In this document: positions 36,792 to 48,081 of the stretch, in pieces
Layout of the letters: the number at the start of each line of letters is the position of its first letter
Numbering within the stretch: the first letter of the stretch is position 1
Source of the DNA: Artemisia argyi
Taxonomy: Eukaryota; Streptophyta; Magnoliopsida; Asterales; Asteraceae
NCBI GenBank assembly: GCA_030686995.1
Contig: CM060696.1
Coordinates: 10,336,487 to 10,400,486, forward strand
Direction of reading: 5' to 3'
Length of the DNA: 64,000 nt
Notes under the pieces: model-generated
Seen by the model: the letters and a program-made list of their open reading frames with translations, nothing else
Database searches by the model: none
What the model was told of the DNA's origin: nothing
Translations under genes and position numbers: made by a program

Positions 36792-37828
36792 CAATGTTAT
36801 AAAACCCGGGTTTTTAGTTGACCCGGTCGAGTCACCGGTTGAACCGCCGGGTCAAACCGGTTTTATGCCAAAGGAAAAGATTACCTATATTAAAAGTGTG
36901 TATAGAGAAAGATCTACCCCATTACTACTCCGTAGTTTTTAAGATAATAAAATTAGGTAAATCATGTCTTTACTTGTATATAAAAAATAAAAAATCATTT
37001 GAGTACTGTCAAAAAGTATTATACAAACCTTTGCGTTACCACACCACTTAGGCTCCCCACAGTAATATCGGTCGTTGTGTGATTGATTGATTGCAATGTC
37101 GATCGGCCTTATTGTAGCAAAATTATGAGTCGATCAATCCTTCTTTTTTTGGATTAGGGTCGTCCAAGCGACCATGAATCGACTGTTATTATTATTATTT
37201 TTTTTTTCCTTATGTGTGTATTTAATTAATTATAAGAGGTATTATTGTGGGGTATGTCTTTTGTGGTGTAGGTCGCGTTACTGTGGCAACCAATCGTCGG
37301 AAAGAGAAAACTGACGTGGCAAATAAAATTGGAAGGATTGACCATCATTACTGTGTTTAGCCTTAGACTCAAGCTTTGACTCATCTCTCATCACTCATCA
37401 GTGATCACTCATTATCCCCAAAACCACCATTGTTTAACAAAACAAGAACTCACAAAACAAAGATCCCACACAAACGCAACCTCATTTTCATCCACCACTC
37501 AATATCCCCCACAAAGACGGATCCTCATCACGCCGACGTAAAAGAAATTGAAACTTCAATCGATCGATCTCTAACAAGATTAGGAAGTGTTTGTTTCAAT
37601 TACACATCGAACTTGTCCAATTACATCATCCGATGTTAGATCATTCATTTTTTTCCTTTGATATATGTTGAACCGGCCGGTTTCTGGTCCGACGGTTCGA
37701 CCCGGGTCGACCAAAACCCGGTGGTTCAATCCGGTTCGAGTTTCAACAGAAACCCGCCTCACAACGGCCCAGTCCTCACTCCGGTTCCCAGTTCAATCGG
37801 CCGGATCGAACCGGGTTTTAAAACATTG
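36792..37828. mobile_element. hAT-type non-autonomous element, 1,037 bp
   Basis: Perfect 8-bp target duplication TTGATTAC (36784-36791 and 37829-37836). Terminal inverted repeats CAATGTTATAAAACCCGG and CCGGGTTTTAAAACATTG. The subterminal regions are rich in CCGG/ACCCGG. A Harbinger MITE is nested at 37051-37362. No transposase frame. Confidence 0.88.
37051..37362. mobile_element. PIF/Harbinger MITE nested in the hAT element, 312 bp
   Basis: Target duplication TTA (37048-37050 and 37363-37365). Ends GGCTCCCCACAGTAAT and ATTACTGTGTTTAGCC form an inverted repeat with a few mismatches. Confidence 0.82.
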
Positions 37829-37980
37829 TTGATTACTTTCGCTAAAATATTCTTCTTAGCACGTTTTATGGCAAAATAAATATTATTTTTAAACCCCTAA
37901 ATGATCCAAAAAGTCGTATGCATGACAACATCAAAACAGTCTCTACTCTCTAGTGAAACTTTGAGTCGTAGAAACGGAAA

Positions 37981-38259
37981 GAGTAAATTGCAAAAAATGT
38001 TATTGTGGTTTGGTCAAATTATAGGTTTCGTCTCTAACCTTTCGAAAGTGCAGGTACCGTACCTGTGACGAATTTTGGGTTACGGTTTTCGTCAGTGGGT
38101 TGCTGTTTTTGACAAAGGACATTTTAGTCATCTTCTTTTAGATAGAAACAAAAATTGCAACCAAAAGTTCTCGAGAGGGGCGGTGCTTCCACTTTCGAAA
38201 GATTAGAGACGAAACCGGTAATTTGACCAAACCACGAGAACCATTTTTGCAATTTTCTC
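37981..38259. mobile_element. Fold-back MITE with about 65-bp inverted repeats
   Basis: The left arm starts GAGTAAATTGCAAAAA and the right arm ends TTTTTGCAATTTTCTC; the arms continue through GTGGTTTGGTCAAATTA and TTTCGTCTCTAA to CTTTCGAAAGTG. The 9-bp flanks match only partly (6 of 9), so Mutator-like is tentative. Confidence 0.72.
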
Positions 38260-39075
38260 GAATGCAAAATTTCTTTCTATAATATCTTCCGTTTGGGGTC
38301 AGGCTGGGTCTACCCAGTTTGGTCCGGGTTTGACAAGCCAAAAGCCAAATAGTGTTTGTAGTTTGTAGCATTTTTATCCAACCAATCTATTATCTAGTAT
38401 CCAGTCAACGATCTTAACACTCCTGTTAACAAGAAATATCCACTATTCATCTCCGTTGCTGGAAGTAGTGAATACATTTCGATCATCATTATTTGCTGTG
38501 AGTTTTATTTTTTATTTTTTATTTATTTTTTATTTTATTTTTTTTGCCTTTAATCATCTTAATTTACCACTCAAATTGATACCCCAATTAGCTCTAACAT
38601 TTTATATTATTAGCTTTTCACAAGAGAACATCATGTTAACTTTACAATGACTAATACTACACTAGAGTTCCGTTCTAAAAGAAATAATACTAAGATACTA
38701 AAGTTAGAGTATACATGTGATGTATGGGTAAAACCGAACTTATTACTATTTTAAGTTAATTCATGTGGTATCCAACATGAAAAGTGAATGTTAAAGATGT
38801 CAAAGGACTTGCAGTTATTTACATATTTTCACGACAAGACAGTGCAAAATATATTGATTAGTTTTATTTATTAAAATAAAATGTTGTCATATGTTTCTCA
38901 TGAGTTGGTGTGTGTATTATCAATACTAGAGATCTTATAAAATAGAGACTTGCGAATGCGCGATGGAACGCAGTCTGATAAGATTTTGCACTACAATGGT
39001 TATCATGCTACACTAATCTTTTATAAAAATGTCAATGTGGTGTTTCTTCTCTCTTTATGTGGACGTGTATGTGTT
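38260..39075. other. Upstream region of the NLR gene
   Basis: AT-rich with no gene seen. It may contain a 5' non-coding exon of the NLR, since a 3' splice-site-like TTTCCTTTATAG lies just before the start codon at 39512, but the exon and promoter could not be placed. Confidence 0.4.
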
Positions 39076-39078
39076 TAA

Positions 39079-39177
39079 GAGCATGCGGTAAGTTAACATT
39101 TGGGAGTGAGTTATAACTTAACGCAGCCGAGTTAAGGGGTGAGTCACCTTACCGAGGGGGTGAGTTATGGCTCTTAG

Positions 39178-39212
<35 letters not shown>

Positions 39213-39407
39213 GAGTTATGGCATAACTCACCAAGTTATCTTACCGAGGGGGTGAGTTATGGGATAACTCACCTTTTTTTTTGTTGAGTTATGGCATAAC
39301 TGTGAGTTATCTTATCGCCCCCTAAAGTTAACGCACCAAGTTAACACCTTAAACGCTGACGTGGCGGTGAGTTATGGGATAACTCGGGGTTAACTTACCC
39401 AATGCTC
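39079..39407. mobile_element. PIF/Harbinger MITE immediately upstream of the NLR, 329 bp
   Basis: Target duplication TAA (39076-39078 and 39408-39410). Inverted ends GAGCATGCGGTAAGTTAAC and GTTAACTTACCCAATGCTC. The interior repeats TTACCGAGGGGGTGAGTTATGG and holds a run of 31 G (39181-39211). It ends 104 bases before the NLR start codon. Confidence 0.88.
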
Positions 39408-39511
39408 TAAGAGCGTATCTTGTCATTGTCATCGATTGTTTTGTGGTGCTTTTCAACAAGTTCTCATATGACGATCATTGTAACAATTGTTTTCCTTTAT
39501 AGGGAATCCCC

Positions 39512-41980
39512 ATGGCTGATGCTCTTGAAAATCTCTTAAAGCAGTTGTTGTACAGTAATGATAGATCATTACATGATATGTTACACGCGGATAGAGTACA
39601 TTGGAAGAGAAAAATGTGTGGATATTTAAATCGTATAATGAATCACCTCAACAAGATGATGATGATAGGGTATGAAAATGAAAAAGTACAAGGGTTAATT
39701 AAAGATTTGGAAGGGGTTGCTAAGGACATTGTTTGGCATAACTCGGACCGTCATATTTTTGATATGATTTTAGAGATTACTGAAAAAATTTGTGACATCA
39801 AATATGGATCGAACATAGCAGAAGATAGCGTTGCGGGATTTGAGGAGGAAGTAAAAACACTACTTGATCAACTTACTGCACCATGTATAAAGCAGTTCCA
39901 GGTTTTCTCAATTGTAGGCATGGCTGGGCTTGGTAAGACAACATTGGCTAGAAAACTATACCGGGACCCACTAATCGAATACTTGTTTGACATTCGAGCA
40001 TGGACTTGTGTTTCACAAGTATATATGAAGAGAGATTTGTTATTAGGTATATTAAGCTCTATTGTCATTGATATTACTGAGATGTATATACTGAGTGACG
40101 AACAGTTGGGTGAAAAGTTATACAGACTATTAAAGGGTCGTAAATATTTTGTGGTGTTGGATGATATATGGGATTGCAAGGTCTGGAATGATCTCAAAAT
40201 ATATTTTCCAGATGACAGAACCGGAAGCCGGGTGCTGTTTACTAGCCGTGACATTGACATCAGTTTACATGTAGGGGCAGCAAGACCTGCTCATGTTTTG
40301 CGTCGTCGTACTGAAGATGAAAGTTGGAACATATTTCAGAGGAAGGTATTTAGAACTGGAATATGTACTTATGCATTGCAACCATTTGGAAGAAATATAA
40401 CACGAAAATGTGAAGGTTTGCCTCTTGCAATAGTTATTTCTGCAAGTCTTGCGAAAAAAGAAGTGTCAATTTTTTGGTGGATGAAAATGACCGAGAGTTT
40501 AAGTTCGTTAATGGTTAGTGATCCTAGTCGATACATGGATTCATTGGCTTTAAGCTTCAACCATTTGTCTCCTCACGTAAGACCGTGTTTTCTCTTTTTG
40601 GGATCATTTCCCGAGGACTATGAAATCCCGGTGACAAAGCTGATTTGGCTATGGATTGCTCATGGGTTCATACACGAAACCGGAAGCAAAAACTTTGAGG
40701 ATGTTGCAGAGGATATCTTGATGGATTTAATCAAAAGAAGTCTTCTTACTCCAGCCAAAAAGAAGGCTGATGGCAAAATCAAAACATGTCACTTCCATGA
40801 TTTGTTGCGGGATTTTTGCTTGAGAAAAGCCATGGAAGAGAATTTTTCTCTACTAGTTTACAAGTACGCTCCTGTTCCGGAATGTTCTACTGCTATCACA
40901 TATACAGCACCATATGGTGCTCCTGCATTACCCATCAACACTGGATTGTGCTATCCATTTGAGTTGGGTGAAGCTCTTCAAAAGGGTGGATCAATTTTTT
41001 ATGAAACATACAAATCCCTTGCGGTTCTTGATGTGGAGTCTGTCCCTATTTCCTTGTTTCCCTCTGATGTAATACAACTTGTTAATCTGAGATACTTGGC
41101 CATTCAAGCACATGATGGAAGTCCCAAAGCATCAATATCAAGCCTTGTCAACCTACAAATGCTGATAATATCATCAAAGAAGAATATAACTGTACCAAAA
41201 ACCATATGGGATATGAAAATTTTAAGGCACCTATGTATCAAATCAGGGGAAAATCAAATCGATGACTGTACCATTGGGTTGTCTAGCTTGCAAACGTTAT
41301 CACAAATAAGTCCTCAATCTTGCCAAGATGTATTTTTAAGGAGTCCCAATCTTACAAAGCTTGGTTTTTGTGGACCATTAATCTCAAGCATTGGTGATTT
41401 GGACTTTCCAAATATAAACTCTTTGCAGCACCTTAAAAAGTTGAAGTTATTAAATACAACTCCCTACTTTGAACCCACGAGGTCATGTAATCCTATTATG
41501 TTACCTGAAAACCTTAAGAGATTGACGTTGTCAAATACCGGCATGAATTGGGAAGAGATGTGGACCTTCTCATTACTACCTAACCTTGAGGTTCTGAAAT
41601 TAAAATTTCATGCATGCATTGGTGAAAAGTGGGATACAAGCGATGCAGAGTTTAAACATCTCAAGATATTGAAACTGCACGGTTTGGACTTAAGGCAATG
41701 GTTCTGTTCAAGGGATAACTTCCCACGTCTACAATGTCTAGTGGTTCATCACTGCTTAAAACTCAACTGTATCCCATCGGATCTAGGGAAGATTTGGACA
41801 CTGGAAATGATTGAGGTACGGGGGTGTAGCATTTCCACTAAGGCCTCTGTGTTAAGAATCCAACAAGAGCAAGAGAGTGAAGGAAATTGTTTCTTGAAAG
41901 TCCATGCAAGTAACAATCTTGATAGTCCACGCAACCAAAAATCTTTTAAGTCCAGGTTAGTACCATTTGGATTTGGCTAA
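39512..41980 (+). CDS. R1-like CC-NB-ARC-LRR immune receptor (NLR)
   Basis: 822 codons, uninterrupted. NLRs sense pathogen effectors and trigger the hypersensitive response; those of the late-blight R1 group act in the cytosol or at membranes. Motifs in order: a short helical N-terminal region (about 1-100) with no clear EDVID motif; P-loop GMAGLGKTT (136-144, Lys142); RNBS-A FDIRAWTCVSQ (159-169); kinase-2 VVLDDIWD (214-221); RNBS-B GSRVLFTSR (238-246); GLPL (302-305); RNBS-D with CFLFLGSFPEDY (359-370); an MHD equivalent reading FHD (428-430). Leucine-rich repeats follow from about 500 to 790. The NB-ARC core looks intact. The start ATG lies after an acceptor-like TTTCCTTTATAG, so a 5' UTR intron is plausible. 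A downstream exon may replace the last eight codons. Confidence 0.95.
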   Translation: MADALENLLKQLLYSNDRSLHDMLHADRVHWKRKMCGYLNRIMNHLNKMMMIGYENEKVQGLIKDLEGVAKDIVWHNSDRHIFDMILEITEKICDIKYGSNIAEDSVAGFEEEVKTLLDQLTAPCIKQFQVFSIVGMAGLGKTTLARKLYRDPLIEYLFDIRAWTCVSQVYMKRDLLLGILSSIVIDITEMYILSDEQLGEKLYRLLKGRKYFVVLDDIWDCKVWNDLKIYFPDDRTGSRVLFTSRDIDISLHVGAARPAHVLRRRTEDESWNIFQRKVFRTGICTYALQPFGRNITRKCEGLPLAIVISASLAKKEVSIFWWMKMTESLSSLMVSDPSRYMDSLALSFNHLSPHVRPCFLFLGSFPEDYEIPVTKLIWLWIAHGFIHETGSKNFEDVAEDILMDLIKRSLLTPAKKKADGKIKTCHFHDLLRDFCLRKAMEENFSLLVYKYAPVPECSTAITYTAPYGAPALPINTGLCYPFELGEALQKGGSIFYETYKSLAVLDVESVPISLFPSDVIQLVNLRYLAIQAHDGSPKASISSLVNLQMLIISSKKNITVPKTIWDMKILRHLCIKSGENQIDDCTIGLSSLQTLSQISPQSCQDVFLRSPNLTKLGFCGPLISSIGDLDFPNINSLQHLKKLKLLNTTPYFEPTRSCNPIMLPENLKRLTLSNTGMNWEEMWTFSLLPNLEVLKLKFHACIGEKWDTSDAEFKHLKILKLHGLDLRQWFCSRDNFPRLQCLVVHHCLKLNCIPSDLGKIWTLEMIEVRGCSISTKASVLRIQQEQESEGNCFLKVHASNNLDSPRNQKSFKSRLVPFGFG

Positions 41981-42179
41981 ATTGTTATAAATCGAATGTC
42001 AATCCTAAAACATGTCAAATATATCGGGCTCTGACAAGCTGATGTGAAAATTGATTTATAGGATTATAAATTTGTGAAACTTGGTAAATAGACCAAAACT
42101 TGACCTAAAATTCAAGACCTATACGTTCTTCTACATGATATTGGTTTATATATATTTTCTAACATCAGTTTGTATCAAT

Positions 42180-42564
42180 TAAGGTTGCAAAAATGGCGAA
42201 TCGGCAGCCGGTCGTGTGACCCTCTTGTAGCTTGTAATCAGTTTAGGCGGGATTAATCGATGATTAATCGGATTGGCATTTCCGGCAAGTTTTAGGTATT
42301 TACAGCGAGTTTTGGTATTCCCGACAAAATTTTCTTTAAAAAAAACAAATTGTAATAGATACAAACAGCGACTATAAGTGATTAAAACAAGTTTACGGCA
42401 AATTTTGGGTATTTCCGGCAAGATTTGCCGGTTTCTGGTAAGTTTGACCACCGTTGATCGTCGTTGACCACGGTTGACCGATTTGCACAAATCGAAAAGG
42501 TTGGTGACCGATTAGCGCCTAGGCGGCGATTAATCGGCCTTGTAGGCCTTTTTTTGCAACACTA
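42180..42564. mobile_element. hAT-like MITE downstream of (probably inside an intron of) the NLR
   Basis: Ends GGTTGCAAAAATGG and TTTTTTTGCAACACTA form imperfect inverted repeats, with ATCAAT directly repeated at 42174-42179 and 42565-42570. The internal words CCTAGGCGGCGATTAATCGG and GATTAATCG also occur in the element at 48082-48558, so both belong to one family. The duplication is shorter than the 8 bp expected, so boundaries are approximate. Confidence 0.6.
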
Positions 42565-42585
42565 ATCAATATTGCTGTTTTGCAG

Positions 42586-42688
42586 GATGAACATTGGATC
42601 AAGGGTTGATTTTTATAACATGAAGATTCATAAACATCATGTTGCTCCTGTCAACTGGTTTGCAAAATCAATGATTTATAAGGTATAG
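42586..42688 (+). CDS. Possible second coding exon of the NLR
   Basis: If splicing uses the donor at 41956 (CCAG|GTTAGT) and the acceptor ending at 42585 (GCTGTTTTGCAG|G), the frame continues for 33 more codons (starting MNIGSRVDFYNMK) to TAG at 42686-42688. The spliced junction codon remains Arg. Splice consensus and the open frame support this, but the peptide has no family signature, and the unspliced stop at 41978-41980 is equally valid. RNA reads are needed to decide. Confidence 0.45.
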
Positions 42689-44618
42689 AAACAAGCTGAG
42701 TTATAAAAACAAGACTCATAAACATCATGTTGGTCTATTTGTCTTTTGTGTGAGGAAGAATCACTTGCATGTAGGTATTTATTATCATGATAAACTTGTA
42801 AAAGCGGCATCATCAGTATGTATTCGTTAAATATGGTAGATTTTGATTAAGATATGTAGACTAGTGTGTTTTATGTTAATTGGTAACTTTATGTTCAAAC
42901 ACTTGACTAGGTTTTGGTTATTTTCTGCAGTCTCTAATAATCTCCAAAAAGTCCATTATGCACTCTATAAACCGGTCGTTGATGCATTTATTTACCAATG
43001 AGTCATGAGTGGTATTATTGGACTGATCTTTTGGTGGGAAATGTTCTTTATTTTAGATAATGAAAGCATTCCATTACTACCAACCCAAAGAAATACGACC
43101 TCTCTGAGATATATGGTTTATGCCGGAAAGATACGAAGTTGGACTATTTGGAAACATTGGGCAATTTACTTTATACCTACTATTCTGTCGGGTTTTTGGT
43201 TCCTAGTTTTATTTTAGCCATGATTGGGGCTATAACACTGACTATGCATAGGACTACTTAGATGAAAAGACGGGATGACACCAACCTCACCCTGTGCTCT
43301 TAAAGCACCAAAAGTATTGTATGCTAAAACATAAGTACCCATCATCTGACTGCCAAAACATACATAATACAAACGCTTAATCATGAACTCAACTTTTGAG
43401 TTACGGTATATATTAGAAACAAGAAATGTGATTCTTGGGAAGATGCACTTGGATACATTTTCTTTAAAACAAGCTTGTTTGAGCAAGTTAGTCTTTTAGA
43501 CATTTAGTGGTCAGCTCTCATGGTTTTCATAGTGGCGGCTTTTGAGAGTAACCACCCAAGGTGTTAATGCAATTTTTCGCTGAGATGGTCTTGACGACTC
43601 TCATGATGTTGCCCGTTGTATCACGAGTCAAAAGAGTGCTACAAAGATGAAGAGAACCATATAGAAGGGGTCTCGAGGCCGAAGCCTCGAAGGACCATCA
43701 ACCAACAATCAAGTCAAAACCACTGATGAGATGATTTATGTGCCAAGTATCATATGTGTGTTTGATAATCATCAAAAGAGCATCGTTTAGAGTTAATAAA
43801 AGTAGAGAGTGAAGAAAAAAAAAAAAAAAAAAAAAAAAAAAACATGCCCACAGGCCACAACTAGGAGGTTGCTATTTATAGAGAGACGTATATGAGACCC
43901 ACATGTCAGGTGATGACCCGTTTCTATAACCCGTACCCGTTCTCGAAAGGACACATGACTCGACCACTCAGAAGCTCATCTATTGAGGCTCGGGTTGAGA
44001 TACTAGATACGTCATCACTAGGCTAGCTCGATGATTGACTTGACTCCAACTGTTTTCCAGTTTCATTATACGGTAAACGAAAGTGCACAATTTGACATTT
44101 TAACCATCTTTTCAAACGGCACAAGGCTACTCTAGAAAATTATGACGTTTTGATCGCATGAGAATCCTAACAACATATATAGAATCAACGTAATCAGTAA
44201 GACGTAATAGTATAATAGTAATCTATTGAAAAATAGATACAATGTCGATATTCAAATAGTGATACGATACACCATTGCGTGAATTATTTTTTGTAAAACT
44301 TATGTGAATATAGCATTTTTTTTCTTCTTATTATAATATAAATAACTACAACTAATAATTTAAGAAGATTTAAACTCCATTCAGGACCTTTTTACTATTC
44401 ATTAGAGTTTCATAATTGTATAATAAGATATTAGTAACTCTCAAATTGGTAGAATGGTAGTAAAAAATTTACAAAGAAATTATTGAACGACCAGTTTAAT
44501 CCATTTCATTCCAATTCCTACTTTGTGCATCCCGTCTAAAGATAAGTGGCAGACTGAATCGCACAAATTTAAGACCGGGAAATGAATGATAGAAAAAAAA
44601 TGGCAAAATGGATGGACC
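42689..44618. other. Intergenic DNA between NLR and HRLP genes
   Basis: No gene recognised. Contains a 33-base poly(A) run (about 43808-43842). The frames at 43005-43217 and 43214-43486 have no known motif. Confidence 0.55.
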
Positions 44619-47069
44619 TCAAGTTGTCTTAGCCTTTGGAGCCTTCTTCCTGGATAGTTTTCTTGGAGATAACTTCTTCATTTCCACGAAAAAGATGAGT
44701 GCGCCAAACAGTGCAATGTTCTGCCAAGAAAGACATAACACGTTAAGAAATACATTACATCATTGTCACCGTGGCCCCGTCCCATGAAAGTTACAACATT
44801 TCCTCTTTTAAAAGTGGCAAGACAAAATTTTCAATTTACCTATCATTATCAACAAGACTTATTGGCTGTCCTTGTTAAGTGATATGTCAAATTACATGTC
44901 AATTCACACATTATAGTTTTCATGGGACAGGGAGGTAGCATCTTAGAACTTAAGAACGTAATCCAAAAATAAAAGAACCTGCACGAACTCTGATAGGAGC
45001 GTGTGAAATCTTGGCTCATTGATTCTGTAGTTGTAGAAATCATACAAAATTGGGGTCGTAACCAGCAGGTAATACATCTGAAAAATTGGGATAATAATTA
45101 ATGATAATAGAAGAATATCAGCCGATTTCTAATGTAATAAAGTGTAATTGTTCGCAGAGGTAGTAGTTGAGGTATCCCTCATGGTGAGCAGTGAATAGTT
45201 TACGCTCACTGGATGGTCCTATACACCCTCAAGAACAATTATTCCCATAAGCATATTATGAAAGTAATTAAGCAGTTACCAGCAAATAGGCACCGGTGGA
45301 GCTGCCCAAAACAAACAGAGTCCCACCAAGACCTTTAACGCCCATCCCGGCTATGAGAATATTCTTGACCTGCACCAACACATCTTCAAGATACGATAAG
45401 CTCATTATGCTATTGCGCACACACATTTAATGGTATAAAAGAGCCACTCTTGTGCACTGAGTCTGAGACCATTCAGTTTCATAAAAAAGTAGAAAGTCTT
45501 TGTAAACGAAATTTCTGTCACATTTTTGCGTAATGATTCTTTGCAAATTTAAAGATATGAGTCTTACATCAATTTTTGGGACTCCCTTGCCAATCTTTGA
45601 GGTTAGAAATCTATGAACTGAAGCCACTTTGGGAGCTAGTTCCTTTGCAGCACGCCCACCATTATCACCAAAATCATGGAACCTGTTTTAAAATATACAG
45701 CTAGCGGTAAATAACTATCCTAACTCAACGTATTCAGACAAAAAAAATTTGATTATAAAGATAACTCTAGAACACCTTACTATCTGAACTAGTTGTAATA
45801 CGTCAAATTTGCTAAAAGGACAACACGGGTAGACGGTAGACCTAGGCTATTTAGTTGTCCGGGGATTGGGACATGAAACCTTTGGGTTATTAACAAAATA
45901 AGCTTGCAAAATTCACCTAAAGTTGGAGGATCCATTGCTGCACATAATAATAAAACCATGCCATCAAACTACGAGGAAATGGCATACCAACGCCATAGAA
46001 TGAGCAGATTGGTTACTTGACTGGTGGTTTAAACTCTCAAAAACGAATTCAAGTATAACAAAAAGGAAGTAAACACCTTATTTTGTAGCTGTACTAGCTT
46101 AATTCTTTCTGAATTCCATTATTCGCAGAGTGTTCAAATCAACCACGCCCATGAAAATTATTAAATCAAATTGTTATATATTTAACAAAGACATGACCGC
46201 TGTCAGTTTGGTTTAGAAACTAAACTTTAGAGATACAAGACATCAATGCGTCGGACCTCAGGTTTGTGTAGATTACGCCTAACTTATCCTCCTCAAGACA
46301 TGAAACTAACAACGCGTGAACTGACATATGTCGAAACTTAATCTTTACAAAACATATGGTGATGAGTTGGTAAGAGTGTAATACTCCCTCCGTCCCACAT
46401 TTCCTTTTCGGGGTTGTCCCAAATTAATCTACAACTACTAAAAATAAACAATCCAGTTTGGTAAAACAATTGTTCTGCGAAAAAGTAAGAAAGAGAAAGT
46501 AAGTACTGTAATGATTTTAACTTTTAGACCGTGTGTTTTAAGGGGGGTGTTTGTTTCGGCTTATTTGGTTTTGGGCTAATGTTTCATAAGCTCACTTTTT
46601 GTAGCTTATTTTGAAACTTTTCAGCTTATATAAGGGGTGTTTGTTTAAGCTTATATCCAGCTTATGAGCTTATTTGCTTTTTCGGCTTATAATTTATAAG
46701 CCTTAGTTTTCCGGCTTATTTTGAGACTTGTGGGCTTATATAAGTTTATTATGATACGATAAACTTATGTAAACCCCGTAAGTATCAAAATAAGCCAGAA
46801 AAATTTATAGCTTTTGAAATATAAGCCAAAATCAAATAAGCTTATAACATAAGAAACTTATATAAGCCGAAACAAACACCCCCTTTATAGGCATAACCTA
46901 TCAAAGGGTAAATGGGGATCCTAAAGAGATTACAAAAGGGTAATTGGGATCTATATAAAAGCATTAAAAAAAAAAAAAAAAAAGGAATTAGAGATGATTA
47001 CGTTTGGTAAGCGGAGAGGATGAAGAGTGATGCAAAGAGGACTCTTCCCACGATCGACACCAAACCCAT
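44619..47069 (-). CDS. HR-like lesion-inducing membrane protein, complete five-exon gene
   Basis: Exons on the minus strand: 47069-47002, 45682-45568, 45369-45280, 45077-44979, 44720-44619; all introns are GT-AG, and exon lengths 68, 115, 90, 99 and 102 nt give 157 codons, the usual size for the family. The protein starts MGLVSIVGRVLFASLFILSA (first membrane segment), has a polar middle (about residues 23-61), two or three further hydrophobic segments (ILIAGMGVKGLGG, LFVLGSSTGAYLL, YYLLVTTPILYDFYNY) and a last one (FVQNIALFGALIFFV) before a basic tail. The family is named for lesion-like cell death on over-expression; its biochemical role is unknown. The tail ends KAKTT, matching the KXKXX endoplasmic-reticulum retrieval signal. 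Intron 1 (45683-47001) holds transposon sequence. No gap-finding software was used; splice sites were chosen by frame and family conservation. Confidence 0.93.
46384..46540 (+). mobile_element. Stowaway-like MITE remnant in HRLP intron 1
   Basis: CTCCCTCCGTCCC preceded by TA is the classic Stowaway terminus. The matching other end was not found, so this copy is truncated or interrupted by the Tourist-like element at 46541. Confidence 0.55.
46541..46884. mobile_element. Tourist-like (PIF/Harbinger) MITE in HRLP intron 1, 344 bp
   Basis: Target duplication TTA (46538-46540 and 46885-46887). Ends AGGGGGGTGTTTGTTTCGGC and GCCGAAACAAACACCCCCT are inverted repeats. The interior carries many GCTTATNATAAGC-type inverted words. 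Confidence 0.85.
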
Positions 47070-47145
47070 TTTTTCTCTTCCTGTCCCAACAACAACCAAC
47101 AAATCACAAAGAGTAATTGTTAGAAGGAGGATTTTTATTTATTTT

Positions 47146-47176
<31 letters not shown>

Positions 47177-48081
47177 CTCTTTTTCCTTTTATTAACATTT
47201 AATGCCAAATTAGGAAATATTAAAGGTATTTTTATATTAAACGTGTTTTTTTTTTTAAATATTAATAATTTAACTATTCCCAAATAAAGAAAGATATATT
47301 TTTTAAAAAAATTCAGATTTCTCGACTTGAGATTTTTCTTTATTATATACTCAAGGACACTTTGTATATACATAAAAGATTAGTAGAAACCACTCTCTTT
47401 CAAAATTAAGTTTTTTCCGAAAGTTTTCGATGACCCAAGACATTGGAGCACGTGCTGCTGGTCATATCTTTAGTAGGATTAGTTTTTCGATAGCTAGAGG
47501 AGTGGGAGCCCAGTTGGTATCTCGGCTTCCCACTAACTTCTTATAAATCATTTGAATTTCTAATAAAATGATGTTATTAAATAATAAAAAAATTAAAAAT
47601 AATAAATAATAATAATAATTAAAAAAACAAAACAAAAAAAATTTTGACCCGTACAATGCATGAGTCTTGCTTCTTATCAAATTAACACCTTTTATGTACA
47701 CCCAATAACACTTTTTTATATAAAAAGTATGGGTAAGTGTCAAAATAAATGCAAGCGGGTTAATGTCTACATTCGGTTTATGTTGACCAATCAGTTTTTC
47801 GGAAATATTTTGGAAATCCGACTCAAAATATTTATAAATGAGTTTGATTGAAAAGTGTTCCAGTTAAACTAGTTTAGTGTACACAGTTCTAAGCTGTTTT
47901 TCAGTTTTTGTGTACACATTTAAAAGCATTCATATTATTATTTAGCTTTTTTAGTTGTATATATGTCTAAAAGTTTCCTTTTATTACGTCAATGAACTTA
48001 TCATAAAGTTTTATTTCAAGATGTATCTCTAATTAACAATGTTTTTTCTATGCCCTATTAATATAAATGATACTAAAAACC
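47070..48081. other. Upstream region of the HRLP gene and intergenic DNA
   Basis: Begins with a short GAGAAAAAA-type leader on the minus strand. A T-rich run (about 47148-47176) lies 80 bases upstream of the start codon. No convincing TATA box could be assigned. The rest is AT-rich with no gene. Confidence 0.45.
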
